Shown here in pieces: positions 8,467 through 16,697 of a DNA stretch of 35,007 nucleotides (position 1 is the first letter of the stretch; each line of letters opens with the position of its first letter). The notes beneath the pieces were generated by a model. It searched no databases. It was not told where the DNA came from and saw only the letters and a list, made by a program, of their open reading frames with translations. The translations under genes and the position numbers were made by a program. The stretch is from Bacteroidota bacterium (lineage in GTDB: Bacteria > Bacteroidota > Bacteroidia > NS11-12g > UBA955), in contig SXYY01000101.1 in assembly GCA_005788145.1 (NCBI GenBank), positions 1 through 35,007 on the forward strand. The letters run 5' to 3'.

Positions 8467-8500
8467 GAAAAGCCTCGCTTCGGCGGGGCTTTTCTTTTTT
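8467..8500. terminator. intrinsic terminator of rpsA
   Basis: The hairpin has arms AAAAGCCTCGC and GCGGGGCTTTT around a TTCG tetraloop (8479-8482), followed by a T-rich tract. Its GC core is identical to that of the terminator at 14-44 but the loop differs. It separates rpsA from the next gene, whose promoter box begins at 8507. Confidence 0.92.
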
Positions 8501-8506
8501 GAAAGT

Positions 8507-8514
8507 TAACTTTG
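8507..8514 (+). promoter_or_regulatory. -7 box of the His-rich membrane protein gene
   Basis: TAACTTTG matches TAnnTTTG exactly, five bases before the ATG at 8520 and right after the rpsA terminator. It overlaps the alternative in-frame TTG start at 8499-side codons, which favours the ATG and a nearly leaderless mRNA. Confidence 0.7.
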
Positions 8515-8519
8515 TAAGA

Positions 8520-9152
8520 ATGACAGAACAACTCATCGCGGCGTTTTTGATCAGTGTGTTGCATGGTTTTATCCCTGGACACTGGTTGCCCTTTTTGGCC
8601 CTTGCCAAAAAAATGGGTTGGAGTAAATCCCAAACACTTCGTTATACAGGTTTGGCTGCCATCGCGCATGCCGCGGGTACTGTAGCCATCGGCCTCCTGA
8701 TTGCTAAAATCACCATGCTTGGTTTAAAGACTGCCAATCCAACGATGGACCTTTTATCCATCATGCATTTTGAAACCTTTGGAGCCATATTGATGATTTT
8801 GTTGGGTATTTGGTTTTTGTACAGACACCATCGTCATCATCATTTTCATTTCCCCCAAAAAGCAGCAAACCAAGAGGGTAAATGGGCCTTTGGCATTGTG
8901 TTGATTTCCTTGTTTTTATCGCCTTGCATGGAGATCGAATCCTACTTTTTCACGTTGGCACCACTGGGATGGGGTGTGATTCTCACATTGGTGGTGGTTT
9001 ATTCACTCACAACATGGCTCAGCATGATGGGTGGCGTTTGGATTGGATTTAGTGGTTTAGAACGATGGAATTCACACCGTTTGGAACACAATGCGGGCAT
9101 TATCACCGGCGTTGTGATGATTTTATCAGGCCTTATGCTAGCTTTTGCTTGA
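8520..9152 (+). CDS. polytopic membrane protein, probable NiCoT/UreH/LysE-type transporter
   Basis: This 210-residue protein has about six hydrophobic segments. The first contains HGFIPGH (H15, H21), and the second has H50 in a GLAAIAHAAG context. The layout resembles the HX4DH-type helix of nickel/cobalt transporters and UreH-like proteins. A loop at about 102-111 is dense in histidine (RHHRHHHFHF), and an SPC motif follows in the next helix, as in LysE/DsbD-like folds. Transport of a transition metal is therefore an inference; the canonical NiCoT aspartate is not seen. The ATG at 8520 follows a perfect -7 box. Its last 20 bases overlap the end of the convergent yhhQ gene. The family assignment is uncertain but the gene is clearly real. 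Confidence 0.6.
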   Translation: MTEQLIAAFLISVLHGFIPGHWLPFLALAKKMGWSKSQTLRYTGLAAIAHAAGTVAIGLLIAKITMLGLKTANPTMDLLSIMHFETFGAILMILLGIWFLYRHHRHHHFHFPQKAANQEGKWAFGIVLISLFLSPCMEIESYFFTLAPLGWGVILTLVVVYSLTTWLSMMGGVWIGFSGLERWNSHRLEHNAGIITGVVMILSGLMLAFA

Positions 9153-9879
9153 TTCCCAAATACCTGTCAATCAACCGGTGAACACCATACAACAATGGCA
9201 ATAGGCATATCGCCATTCCAAGTTTGTAAACATAATTGATGGTACCTACCTGCAGCACCCACACCAAATCATACTTTCCACCGAGGTAAAATGCAATCAC
9301 CAGGACAATGTAGCTGTCGATAAACTGACTAACCAAAGTGCTACCTGTGGCGCGAATCCAAATAAAACGGTCCCCGGTTTTCTCCTTCAACTTCGTGAAA
9401 ATTGCGGCATCCACGATCTGGCCGACTAAAAACGCGACCAAAGAGCCCAGAATAATCATCAATCCTTGTCCGAATACAGCATTAAAAGCATCCGACATGT
9501 TATTCAATCCTTGGTTTTGACCGCTGCCCAGCCAAAAATCAGCGCCTTGTAACCACATGGCAAAGCGAACAGCAACAAATGCATAGACGAGCAATCCTGC
9601 GGCAATCCATGACAGTTTTTGCACCCCTTTTTTGCCGTAATATTCATTGATTAAATCGGTTAGAATGAAAACGATAGGCCATAAAATCACACCGGCCGTC
9701 ATGTCGAAATTAAACGTACCTCCCAACAAATGAATGTTGGAGGGACCAATGCCTAGGGTTTTTTCAAGGGAAAATATTTTGGCACCAATGAATTCCGCAA
9801 CGATTGCATTGGTGAGAAAAATCATTCCCAATACCAAAAACAGGTGTTCTTTTTTACGCTGAGAAGTTTGTTCGAGCAT
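9133..9879 (-). CDS. yhhQ: queuosine precursor transporter (YhhQ/DUF165 family)
   Basis: This 248-residue inner-membrane protein of the ECF-transporter-like YhhQ family imports 7-deazaguanine queuosine precursors (preQ0/preQ1) for tRNA wobble modification. Six or so hydrophobic helices are visible, with the family hallmark DLINEYYGKKG after the second to third helix and a Q-x-x-D-[ST] pattern in VSQFIDSYIV. Length is normal. The frame is open to 9948, but I chose the ATG at 9879 because a perfect TACTTTTG box lies seven bases upstream. It overlaps the convergent membrane protein gene by 20 bases at the 3' end. No queuosine biosynthesis gene is adjacent, as is usual for scattered salvage transporters. 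Confidence 0.88.
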   Translation of the reverse strand: MLEQTSQRKKEHLFLVLGMIFLTNAIVAEFIGAKIFSLEKTLGIGPSNIHLLGGTFNFDMTAGVILWPIVFILTDLINEYYGKKGVQKLSWIAAGLLVYAFVAVRFAMWLQGADFWLGSGQNQGLNNMSDAFNAVFGQGLMIILGSLVAFLVGQIVDAAIFTKLKEKTGDRFIWIRATGSTLVSQFIDSYIVLVIAFYLGGKYDLVWVLQVGTINYVYKLGMAICLLPLLYGVHRLIDRYLGIKQKLA

Positions 9880-9886
9880 GTTGTTG

Positions 9887-9894
9887 CAAAAGTA
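9887..9894 (-). promoter_or_regulatory. -7 box of yhhQ
   Basis: The minus strand reads TACTTTTG, a perfect TAnnTTTG match, seven bases before the ATG at 9879. Confidence 0.7.
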
Positions 9895-9988
9895 ATAGAA
9901 TTCAGTCCTCACAATTAGACAATCAGAGAATTGTAGATATCCGTTCAATCAAATTCGGGTTTTTGGACGGATTTTTGTTTGATAGCGA

Positions 9989-11026
9989 ATGATGTTAAAA
10001 CGTCTTTTATCCATCCTACTACTTAGCGTGCTGATTTCTCAGTCTACTGCGCAATATTCCTTCGAACAACTGATGTCGTTTGGAATGCGATCTGATGAAA
10101 AAGGCGATTATGCCACGGCCATAGTGAGTTTGGATCAAGCCGTAGAAATGAAGCCTCAAGAAGACTTAGCTTGGGTCACCAGGGGGGTAGTTCGGGTTCA
10201 CATGCGCGATTTTGGTTCTGCCGTTGTGGATTTTAACAAAGCGATATTGTTGAATCCCAATCGCACCCAAACCTATTTGTATCGATACATTGCCTACCGC
10301 GAAACAGAAAATTTTCAATTTGCGTACAGCGACATTAATCGCTATTTGGGAGAGGTAACCGAGGACACATTTGCGCACATTCAGCGAATGGATCTATCAC
10401 TCTTGCTTTCTGAATACGAGACCTTCCAAACAGATTTGTATTGGTTGTATTCAAAAATAGGGGATGCTGTGATTTCGGAATATGGCCAACAACATTTACA
10501 ATACTTTGAAAAGAACAAGCAATGTAAAACATATGCCAATGTATTGGGTCCATTGTATCAGAAATATCCCGAAAGTAAATCGGTCCGACAGCAATACATT
10601 GCCACATTATTCCATGCAGAACAATACGCCCCTTGTTTGGATTTGTTGAATTTGGAGTTGGCGGAAAATCCGAACAACGTGAATTTGAGAAAGTACCAAG
10701 GCGATGCGTTGTTTTTTCTGAATCGCATTGAGGAAGCTGCTACTGTGTATACCCTGTTATTGAAGTCCACGCCCAATGATCCAGATTTGTTGGCGGATTA
10801 CGGACATTGTTTGTTGCAGCAAGAAAAGTGGGTTGAAGCCGATGAGTGGCTGAGTAAATCGATCAAAGCGAAGAACAGTTCACCGGCCTATGCGTATTTG
10901 GGCAGAGGTATTGCGCGATACAATCAAGGGAAGTTGGGCTTGGCCTGTGTTGATTGGGAAAGAAGTTACCAACTGGGCGAAAAGGCCGCCAAAAAATGGT
11001 TGGATGCCCATTGCAAAGAGAAATAA
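9989..11026 (+). CDS. secreted/periplasmic TPR-repeat protein
   Basis: This 345-residue protein begins with a signal peptide (LLSILLLSVLISQSTA, likely cleaved before QYS near residue 21). The rest is tetratricopeptide-like helical repeats. Clear ones run at about 28-95 (GDYATAIVSLDQAVEMKP and the following copy), then at about 205-320 towards the C-terminus. A weaker middle section at 110-200 lacks clear repeats. It probably acts as a protein-protein interaction scaffold in the periplasm or at the outer membrane; no catalytic motif is seen. Two adjacent ATGs (9989, 9992) are possible. No TAnnTTTG box was found upstream. It lies eight bases before the lytic transglycosylase gene, which suggests a two-gene operon and a possible role in peptidoglycan turnover. 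Confidence 0.78.
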   Translation: MMLKRLLSILLLSVLISQSTAQYSFEQLMSFGMRSDEKGDYATAIVSLDQAVEMKPQEDLAWVTRGVVRVHMRDFGSAVVDFNKAILLNPNRTQTYLYRYIAYRETENFQFAYSDINRYLGEVTEDTFAHIQRMDLSLLLSEYETFQTDLYWLYSKIGDAVISEYGQQHLQYFEKNKQCKTYANVLGPLYQKYPESKSVRQQYIATLFHAEQYAPCLDLLNLELAENPNNVNLRKYQGDALFFLNRIEEAATVYTLLLKSTPNDPDLLADYGHCLLQQEKWVEADEWLSKSIKAKNSSPAYAYLGRGIARYNQGKLGLACVDWERSYQLGEKAAKKWLDAHCKEK

Positions 11027-11034
11027 AGATTGAG

Positions 11035-11970
11035 ATGATGAAAGCGAGAAGGAAGATACATTTGAATGGCCTTGGGCTGACATTGTTGTTGAGTTTGACA
11101 TCGGTAGTTTCTTGTCAATCAGCAACAAAACCAACAAATTCCGCACTGATGGATTCGTTTCATTGTGTGCAAGTGCCCAAAGCGCAGTTGGATTTTTTTA
11201 GGAAACAGCCCCCAATTCAGTTTTGGCAAAAAGTGATCTTGCTTACCAAGGATTCTTGCATCGTGGTGCACAAAGACAGCCGCAACATGATGGATGTGAT
11301 TTCTGCCAAGCGATTGGATTCATTGGTTGATTACTCAATATTAGAAAGTACAGCGCAGTGCTACAGAGATTCATTTGGCTATCAGAGTTGTGAGTTGGTA
11401 AAATTTGTGCGCGGAAAACGCGAGTTTTTTGATTTCAAAAAGGTGGGTCCTCTGGTGGATGACGCAAAGACCATTTTTGATCAATTGGGCGTGAATCCCA
11501 TCTATGCGCAGTTTATTTTACTCATTGAGTCGCCAAATAATCCCAAGGCACGCTCTATCAGTGGCGCGGTTGGACATTATCAGTTGATGCCTTTTGTGGC
11601 CAAAAAATATGGATTGGTGGTGAGTAACAGGCGCGATGATCGACACGATTTCAAACTGAGTAGTATGGCCGCAGCCAAGTTGATGCGCGATTATTGTATT
11701 CCCAATGCACAAAGAATGGCGATATCTGCCGGATTAGAGCCCGATGTGAATGCTTTGTGGTTTCAACTATTGACGATGCATGTCTATAATGCGGGTGCTG
11801 GCAACGTTCGAAAGGCGGTGGCAACTGTTGGTGGGGTAAAGAGCGGGGAGGAGCTTATCATGAAATTATGGAAGACCCAGGCTGGTGCATTTGGCAATTC
11901 ATCTCAAAACTATTCGCAACTAGCGCTGGCCAGTTACATCAACTACCTTGATTGGTTGAAGTCGCAGTAG
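11035..11970 (+). CDS. lipoprotein lytic transglycosylase (SLT/GH23 domain)
   Basis: This 311-residue protein cleaves peptidoglycan glycan strands with formation of 1,6-anhydro ends. It starts with a lipoprotein signal ending in VVSC (Cys at about residue 27). The SLT domain spans about 150-305. The catalytic Glu lies in FILLIESPNNPKA, followed by the SGAVGHYQLMP motif and the YNAGAGNVRKAV motif, which are diagnostic of GH23 lytic transglycosylases. No LysM domain is present. The ATG at 11035 (or 11038) was chosen because it gives a complete lipoprotein signal; the frame is open upstream into the TPR gene. It probably forms an operon with the preceding TPR protein, and a hairpin follows the stop. 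Confidence 0.88.
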   Translation: MMKARRKIHLNGLGLTLLLSLTSVVSCQSATKPTNSALMDSFHCVQVPKAQLDFFRKQPPIQFWQKVILLTKDSCIVVHKDSRNMMDVISAKRLDSLVDYSILESTAQCYRDSFGYQSCELVKFVRGKREFFDFKKVGPLVDDAKTIFDQLGVNPIYAQFILLIESPNNPKARSISGAVGHYQLMPFVAKKYGLVVSNRRDDRHDFKLSSMAAAKLMRDYCIPNAQRMAISAGLEPDVNALWFQLLTMHVYNAGAGNVRKAVATVGGVKSGEELIMKLWKTQAGAFGNSSQNYSQLALASYINYLDWLKSQ

Positions 11971-11986
11971 TTTAGGGTAACAGCGT

Positions 11987-12014
11987 CCCAAAGGCATTCT
12001 TTGGGTTGTTCATT
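11987..12014 (+). terminator. possible terminator after the lytic transglycosylase
   Basis: A perfect 7-bp stem CCCAAAG / CTTTGGG with a GCATT loop (11987-12005) is followed by a moderately T-rich stretch. It stands 17 bases after the stop codon at 11970. The stem is only moderately GC-rich and the T tract is broken. The rest of the gap to 12182 is AT-rich, with nothing else recognised. Confidence 0.5.
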
Positions 12015-12182
12015 GTGTTTGTTAGGGTGTACATCCTCGTTTTCTGATGTGGAAATCCCAAATTACCGGAGTTTTTGACAATCGTAATCAACAGTAATTC
12101 AACTTAGTATAGAATTTGTTTAGATTGATTTCAAATTAAAAACTCTGTTAACAATTTATTTTTTCTCGGAGGGTGCGTAATC

Positions 12183-12190
12183 TATATTTG
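12183..12190 (+). promoter_or_regulatory. -7 box of the act operon
   Basis: TATATTTG matches TAnnTTTG exactly, 17 bases before the ATG of actA. It is the only consensus box found in the act locus, so the six genes are probably transcribed from here. A T-rich stretch at about 12159-12164 may act as the upstream element. Confidence 0.72.
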
Positions 12191-12207
12191 CAACGCGAAA
12201 AAAGACA

Positions 12208-13533
12208 ATGTTCCCAAACATGATTTCTAGAAATTTGAAAGTTTGGATCCTTACAGCACTCATGACTGTTTCGGTATCCTCTTACGCTCAAGACAAGCCC
12301 AACGCCGAAAACGGTAAAAAACTTTACGAAGCAAACAACTGCGGTAGCTGTCACGCACTCGACAAGAAGGTAGTGGGTCCCGCTTTGAGGGGCGTTCATA
12401 CTCGTCGCTCTGAAGAGTGGTTGGTGCAATGGGTTCGTAACAACGAAAAGTTCCGTAAGGTGACCAAAGACCCCGATGCGATCGCTTTGTACAATGAATA
12501 CGGTGGTGCAGCGATGAACATTTTTGAGAATTTGACACCTGCAAATGTTTTGGACATTGTTGAGTACATCAAAACTGCACCTGAAGCGAAAAAAGCCGTT
12601 GCCGTTGTTGCTACAGACAGTCAAGCCAAAGACGACAACACTACGCTTTACATATTGTTGTTGCTCGTTGCCATATTTAGTGCCATTCTTTTGGTGTTGG
12701 CACGTGTGAAAAACACCTTGAAGCGTGTAGCTGCAGAAAAAGATCCAGAGGAATTGGCTGCGATGAATGCACCAAAGAAAGGTTTCTTTGAAAAGGTACT
12801 TCCTGGCAAATGGGGCAAGAAAAATCCGGTTGTATTGACATTGTTCGCGGTCGCCATCTTCGGAGGGTATGCCGCTTATCAGGGTTTCCAATTCTCAATC
12901 ACTGAGGTGGGGGTTCAGAAAGGATATGCGCCAAAACAGCCCATCGCATTCTCACACCAATTGCACGCTGGACAGTTGAAGGTGGATTGTAAATACTGCC
13001 ACTCCACAGTGGAAGAAAGCAAGCAAGCATCAATCCCTGCGTTGAACACATGTATGAACTGTCACAAGGGTGTTCAGTTGACCGATAAATACAATGGCGA
13101 GATTTCTCCCGAAATCAAGAAAATTTATGCGGCTTTGGATTACAATCCTGAAGCAAAGCCAGGTGAAGAATACGGACCAAATCCCCGTCCAATCAAGTGG
13201 GTTAGAATCCACAATTTGCCCGACCACGCCTATTTCAATCACGCCCAACACGTGAAAGTTGGTAAGCAAAATTGTCAAACTTGTCACGGCGCCATCGAAA
13301 AGATGGAAGTTGTACAGCAGCACAGTTCTTTGCAGATGGGATGGTGTATCGATTGTCATAGAAACGCGCAAGTGGATGTTGCAAGTAACAACTATTACAA
13401 AGCGTTGCACGAAAAAGCGGCCAAGGATATTGCCACCAACAAAAGCAAAAGCAAATATTTTGCTGCGGATGGCAAAGTTAAGTTGACGCCTGCCATGAAC
13501 GGCGGTCTAGAATGTTCCAAGTGTCACTATTAA
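12208..13533 (+). CDS. actA: alternative complex III multiheme cytochrome c subunit ActA with fused monoheme domain
   Basis: This 441-residue subunit passes electrons from the ActB/ActC quinol-oxidising core to the exit haem. Six CXXCH haem sites are visible at residues 45-49, 261-265, 282-286, 356-360, 380-384 and 436-440. Residues 1-27 form a signal peptide or anchor. About 30-125 is a class I monoheme cytochrome c domain with a probable Met ligand at M103. Two hydrophobic helices follow at 147-166 and 207-225, then the five-haem ActA domain with the paired-histidine FSHQLHAG pattern. ActA described for alternative complex III carries five haems, so the N-terminal domain is an addition. It is the first gene of the act operon, 24 bases before actB. 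The ATG at 12208 is used; 12220 is possible. Confidence 0.92.
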   Translation: MFPNMISRNLKVWILTALMTVSVSSYAQDKPNAENGKKLYEANNCGSCHALDKKVVGPALRGVHTRRSEEWLVQWVRNNEKFRKVTKDPDAIALYNEYGGAAMNIFENLTPANVLDIVEYIKTAPEAKKAVAVVATDSQAKDDNTTLYILLLLVAIFSAILLVLARVKNTLKRVAAEKDPEELAAMNAPKKGFFEKVLPGKWGKKNPVVLTLFAVAIFGGYAAYQGFQFSITEVGVQKGYAPKQPIAFSHQLHAGQLKVDCKYCHSTVEESKQASIPALNTCMNCHKGVQLTDKYNGEISPEIKKIYAALDYNPEAKPGEEYGPNPRPIKWVRIHNLPDHAYFNHAQHVKVGKQNCQTCHGAIEKMEVVQQHSSLQMGWCIDCHRNAQVDVASNNYYKALHEKAAKDIATNKSKSKYFAADGKVKLTPAMNGGLECSKCHY

Positions 13534-13557
13534 TTTCAATTTTTAAGAAGCATCATT

Positions 13558-16500
13558 ATGTCAAATAATATCAAATATTGGAAGGGCGAAGATGAGTTGA
13601 ACAGGAATCCTCAGTTCCTTACAGCTCAGAAAAACGAGTTTCACGATGATCTCCCTTTGGATGAAGTTTTCAACGAAGACGCCATTGAATTGCAAGCCAA
13701 CCGAAGAGACTTCCTGAAGTATTTCGGTTTCAGCGTAACCGCTGTTGCCTTGGCAGCTTGTCAAAAAACCAAAATTCGCCACGCAGTTCCTTACTTGGTG
13801 AAACCTGAGGATGTAACCCCAGGTATTGCCAACTACTACCGTTCAACTTGTGGTGCTTGTTCTGCCGCTTGTGGTATTGAAGTTAAGGTTCGCGAAGGAC
13901 GTCCAATCAAAGTCGATGGCTCTGTGGACTCTCCAATTTCACAAGGAGGTACTTGCGCAGTAGGTCAGGCATCAATCCTTTCGCTTTATGACAACGAACG
14001 TTTGGCAAACCCACTGTCGAATGGTGCAGAACAAACAGATTGGGTTGCAATTGACGCAGAAATTACCAATTCATTGAAGAAGATCGCGGCGGCCAATGGC
14101 AAAGTGGTGATATTGTCTGGTTCAACCCATTCACCTTCTACATTGAAGGCGATTGAATCATTCAAGACTTCTTTTCCAACCACCGAACATGTCATTTACG
14201 ATGCAGTTTCATACAGCGGCATTTTGGATGCCAATGAATCAGATTTCGGCAAGCGTGCATTACCCACATACAAATTTGGGTCAGCCAAGGTGATTGTGAG
14301 CTTCGGGGCGGATTTCTTGGGCACTTGGATTTCACCCGTAGAATTCTCCAAAGGATATGCCATCAACCGTCAACCTGCGGTTGCCGGTGGCATGTCAAAG
14401 CACATTCAATTCGAAAGTGCTATGAGCATGACAGGAACCAATGCGGATTTCCGTTTCCCAATGCGTGCTTCTCAAGAGGTATTGTATGTGGCAACACTGT
14501 ATAATTACATTGCCATCGCCATGGGAGCAAAACAAATTCCTGTGCCACAGCAAGGTGAATTGGCGGGTAATTCAATCAAGAAAACTGCCGAAGCATTGGT
14601 TAAAGCCAAAGGGACCTCATTGGTGATCTCTGCGAGCAATGAAGTAGAAGTTCAAAAAATTGTCAATGGCATCAACATGTTGTTGGGTAACTATGGTTCA
14701 ACCATCGACATGGTAAACCACAGCAACCAATACCAAGGATCCGACAAAAAAACCGCTGAAGTGTTGGCTGGTTTGAAATCAGGCGCCATTGCAGGTGTGA
14801 TTTTCTACAACACCAACCCGGTATACAACCACAATAGCAAAGAATGGACAGAAGCCATCAAAAAAGCTTCTTTGTCAGTGTCTTTTGCATCAAGCAAAGA
14901 TGAAACTGCTGCTTTGTGTCAGTACGTATGTCCCGACAACCACTATTTGGAAAGTTGGAACGATGCTGAACCAAGAAAAGGTACCTACCACTTTACACAG
15001 CCCACGATCTCCAATGTATTCAATACACGTCAAGCACAAGTTAGCTTGTTGACTTGGGCCAATGCATTGGTAGCCCCTGCAAAAGATCCTTTTGCTTCCA
15101 AAGGAATTTTCTCTCAAAAACTACAAGCTTCTCCATACTACAACTTCATCCGCGCAAACTGGGCCGCAACCTTGGGTTCTGATGATGCCTTCAATGGTGT
15201 CTTGGAAAAAGGTCTTTATGCAGTTGCAGCCGACGAAGGGGTTGCTTCTTACACCGGCAATGTTGAAGCCTTGGCTTCATATGTTTCTGCCAATGCAAAA
15301 GCAAGCGGTGTTGACATGGTACTTTACCAAGGTATAGGTGTTAGGGATGGTGCATATGCCAACAACCCATGGTTGCAAGAAATGCCTGATCCCGTGAGCA
15401 AAGTTTGTTGGGATAACTATGTTGCCATTCCAAAAGCAATGGCCGTTAAGTTGGATATCGCAGAGGGCGATACAGTGAATGTGAAAGTAGGGGATGTTTC
15501 CTATACCAATGTTCCTGCATTGATCCAGCCAGGCCAAGCCAATGAAACTGTTGCCATGGCGCTCGGTTATGGCAGAACACATGCTGGCAAGGTTGCTGGT
15601 AGTGTGGAAAAAGGGTTCGATACCATCGGTGTGAATGGATATGCTTTTGTGAACAACACGGGTAACCGTAGTTTCGTTGCGAAAAATGTTGAAATTACCA
15701 AAGGTGACGACAACTACAGTTTGGCGCAAACCCAAACGCACCACAGTATTGAAGGCCGTGATATTGTAAGAGAATCTACCTACGCTGCTTGGCAAAAGAG
15801 CCCCAATGCGGGTAATGACAAGCCTGCAACCCATATTTACACAATTTGGGAAAAGCCCGAATATCGCAAAGACGGTTCACCAAACCATTTGTGGGCGATG
15901 GCGATCGACTTGAACGCATGTACCGGTTGTGGTAGCTGTATCGTGAGCTGTTCTATTGAAAACAACGTGCCTGTTGTAGGTCGCGACGAAATTCGTTTGC
16001 GTCGTGAAATGCACTGGATTCGTATCGATCGTTACTATTCTTTCAATTCAACCGAAGGCGTGTTGACCAAGGATACAGAAATTGAAGCGGCCGATGGAAA
16101 AGGCAACTTCGATCACTGGCAGAATGTGAACGTTTTGCACCAACCAATGATGTGTCAGCATTGCTCTAATGCACCTTGCGAAACGGTTTGTCCGGTATTG
16201 GCAACCACCCACAGCACGGAAGGTTTGAACCAAATGACATACAACCGTTGTATCGGTACCAAGTATTGCGGTAACAACTGTCCATACAAAGTACGTCGCT
16301 TCAATTGGTTCCGCTTCAATGATAACGACAAGTTTGATTTCCACTTCAACAACCCACTGGGTAAAATGGTGATCAACCCAGATGTTACCGTTCGTACACG
16401 TGGTGTGATGGAAAAATGTTCTTTCTGCGTACAGCGTATTCAGGAAGGCAAGTTGAAAGCCAAGCGCGAGGGTAAATCACCCAATGAAGTGCAGGTTTTG

Positions 16501-16677
16501 ACTGCTTGTCAAAGGGCTTGTCCTAGCAACGCAATTGTATTCGGTGATTTGCACAATCCTGAAAGCGAAGTGAGCAAATTGCACAAGAATGAGCGTGGTT
16601 TCACTGTGCTTGAGGAAATTAACGTACAATCATCTGTGAAGTACATGACCAAAATTCGTAATAACGATTCAATTTAA
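13558..16677 (+). CDS. actB: alternative complex III iron-sulfur subunit ActB
   Basis: This 1039-residue fusion has a molybdopterin-oxidoreductase-like N-terminal part (about 90-690) and a ferredoxin-like C-terminal part (about 775-1000). It has a twin-arginine motif RRDFLK (49-54) and a lipobox-like ALAAC (Cys68), so it is likely Tat-exported and membrane-anchored. The C-terminal part has the four cysteine groups of a polyferredoxin: CTGCGSC from C788, CQHC from C866, CIGTKYCGNNCP, and CSFC with a later CQRACP. These match three [4Fe-4S] and one [3Fe-4S] cluster as known for the family. The N-terminal part also retains CX2CX3CX27C (98, 101, 105, 133), although ACIII homologues lack the molybdenum cofactor. 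It is the second operon gene, 20 bases before actC. Confidence 0.93.
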   Translation: MSNNIKYWKGEDELNRNPQFLTAQKNEFHDDLPLDEVFNEDAIELQANRRDFLKYFGFSVTAVALAACQKTKIRHAVPYLVKPEDVTPGIANYYRSTCGACSAACGIEVKVREGRPIKVDGSVDSPISQGGTCAVGQASILSLYDNERLANPLSNGAEQTDWVAIDAEITNSLKKIAAANGKVVILSGSTHSPSTLKAIESFKTSFPTTEHVIYDAVSYSGILDANESDFGKRALPTYKFGSAKVIVSFGADFLGTWISPVEFSKGYAINRQPAVAGGMSKHIQFESAMSMTGTNADFRFPMRASQEVLYVATLYNYIAIAMGAKQIPVPQQGELAGNSIKKTAEALVKAKGTSLVISASNEVEVQKIVNGINMLLGNYGSTIDMVNHSNQYQGSDKKTAEVLAGLKSGAIAGVIFYNTNPVYNHNSKEWTEAIKKASLSVSFASSKDETAALCQYVCPDNHYLESWNDAEPRKGTYHFTQPTISNVFNTRQAQVSLLTWANALVAPAKDPFASKGIFSQKLQASPYYNFIRANWAATLGSDDAFNGVLEKGLYAVAADEGVASYTGNVEALASYVSANAKASGVDMVLYQGIGVRDGAYANNPWLQEMPDPVSKVCWDNYVAIPKAMAVKLDIAEGDTVNVKVGDVSYTNVPALIQPGQANETVAMALGYGRTHAGKVAGSVEKGFDTIGVNGYAFVNNTGNRSFVAKNVEITKGDDNYSLAQTQTHHSIEGRDIVRESTYAAWQKSPNAGNDKPATHIYTIWEKPEYRKDGSPNHLWAMAIDLNACTGCGSCIVSCSIENNVPVVGRDEIRLRREMHWIRIDRYYSFNSTEGVLTKDTEIEAADGKGNFDHWQNVNVLHQPMMCQHCSNAPCETVCPVLATTHSTEGLNQMTYNRCIGTKYCGNNCPYKVRRFNWFRFNDNDKFDFHFNNPLGKMVINPDVTVRTRGVMEKCSFCVQRIQEGKLKAKREGKSPNEVQVLTACQRACPSNAIVFGDLHNPESEVSKLHKNERGFTVLEEINVQSSVKYMTKIRNNDSI

Positions 16678-16697
16678 TTCACCCAAAAAATATTCGA

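Noticed and set aside
12168..12173. GGAGGG upstream of actA as a Shine-Dalgarno site
   Set aside because: It lies about 35 bases before the ATG and upstream of the -7 box, so it would not be in the mRNA made from that promoter.
12148..12891. A 247-codon open frame on the minus strand opposite actA
   Set aside because: It is the shadow of a strongly supported multiheme gene, has no recognisable domain and no start signal.
13558..15700. ActB as an active molybdenum enzyme (formate dehydrogenase or polysulfide reductase type)
   Set aside because: The six-gene order with multiheme ActA, DUF3341 ActD and two NrfD-like subunits identifies alternative complex III, whose ActB lacks the molybdenum cofactor.
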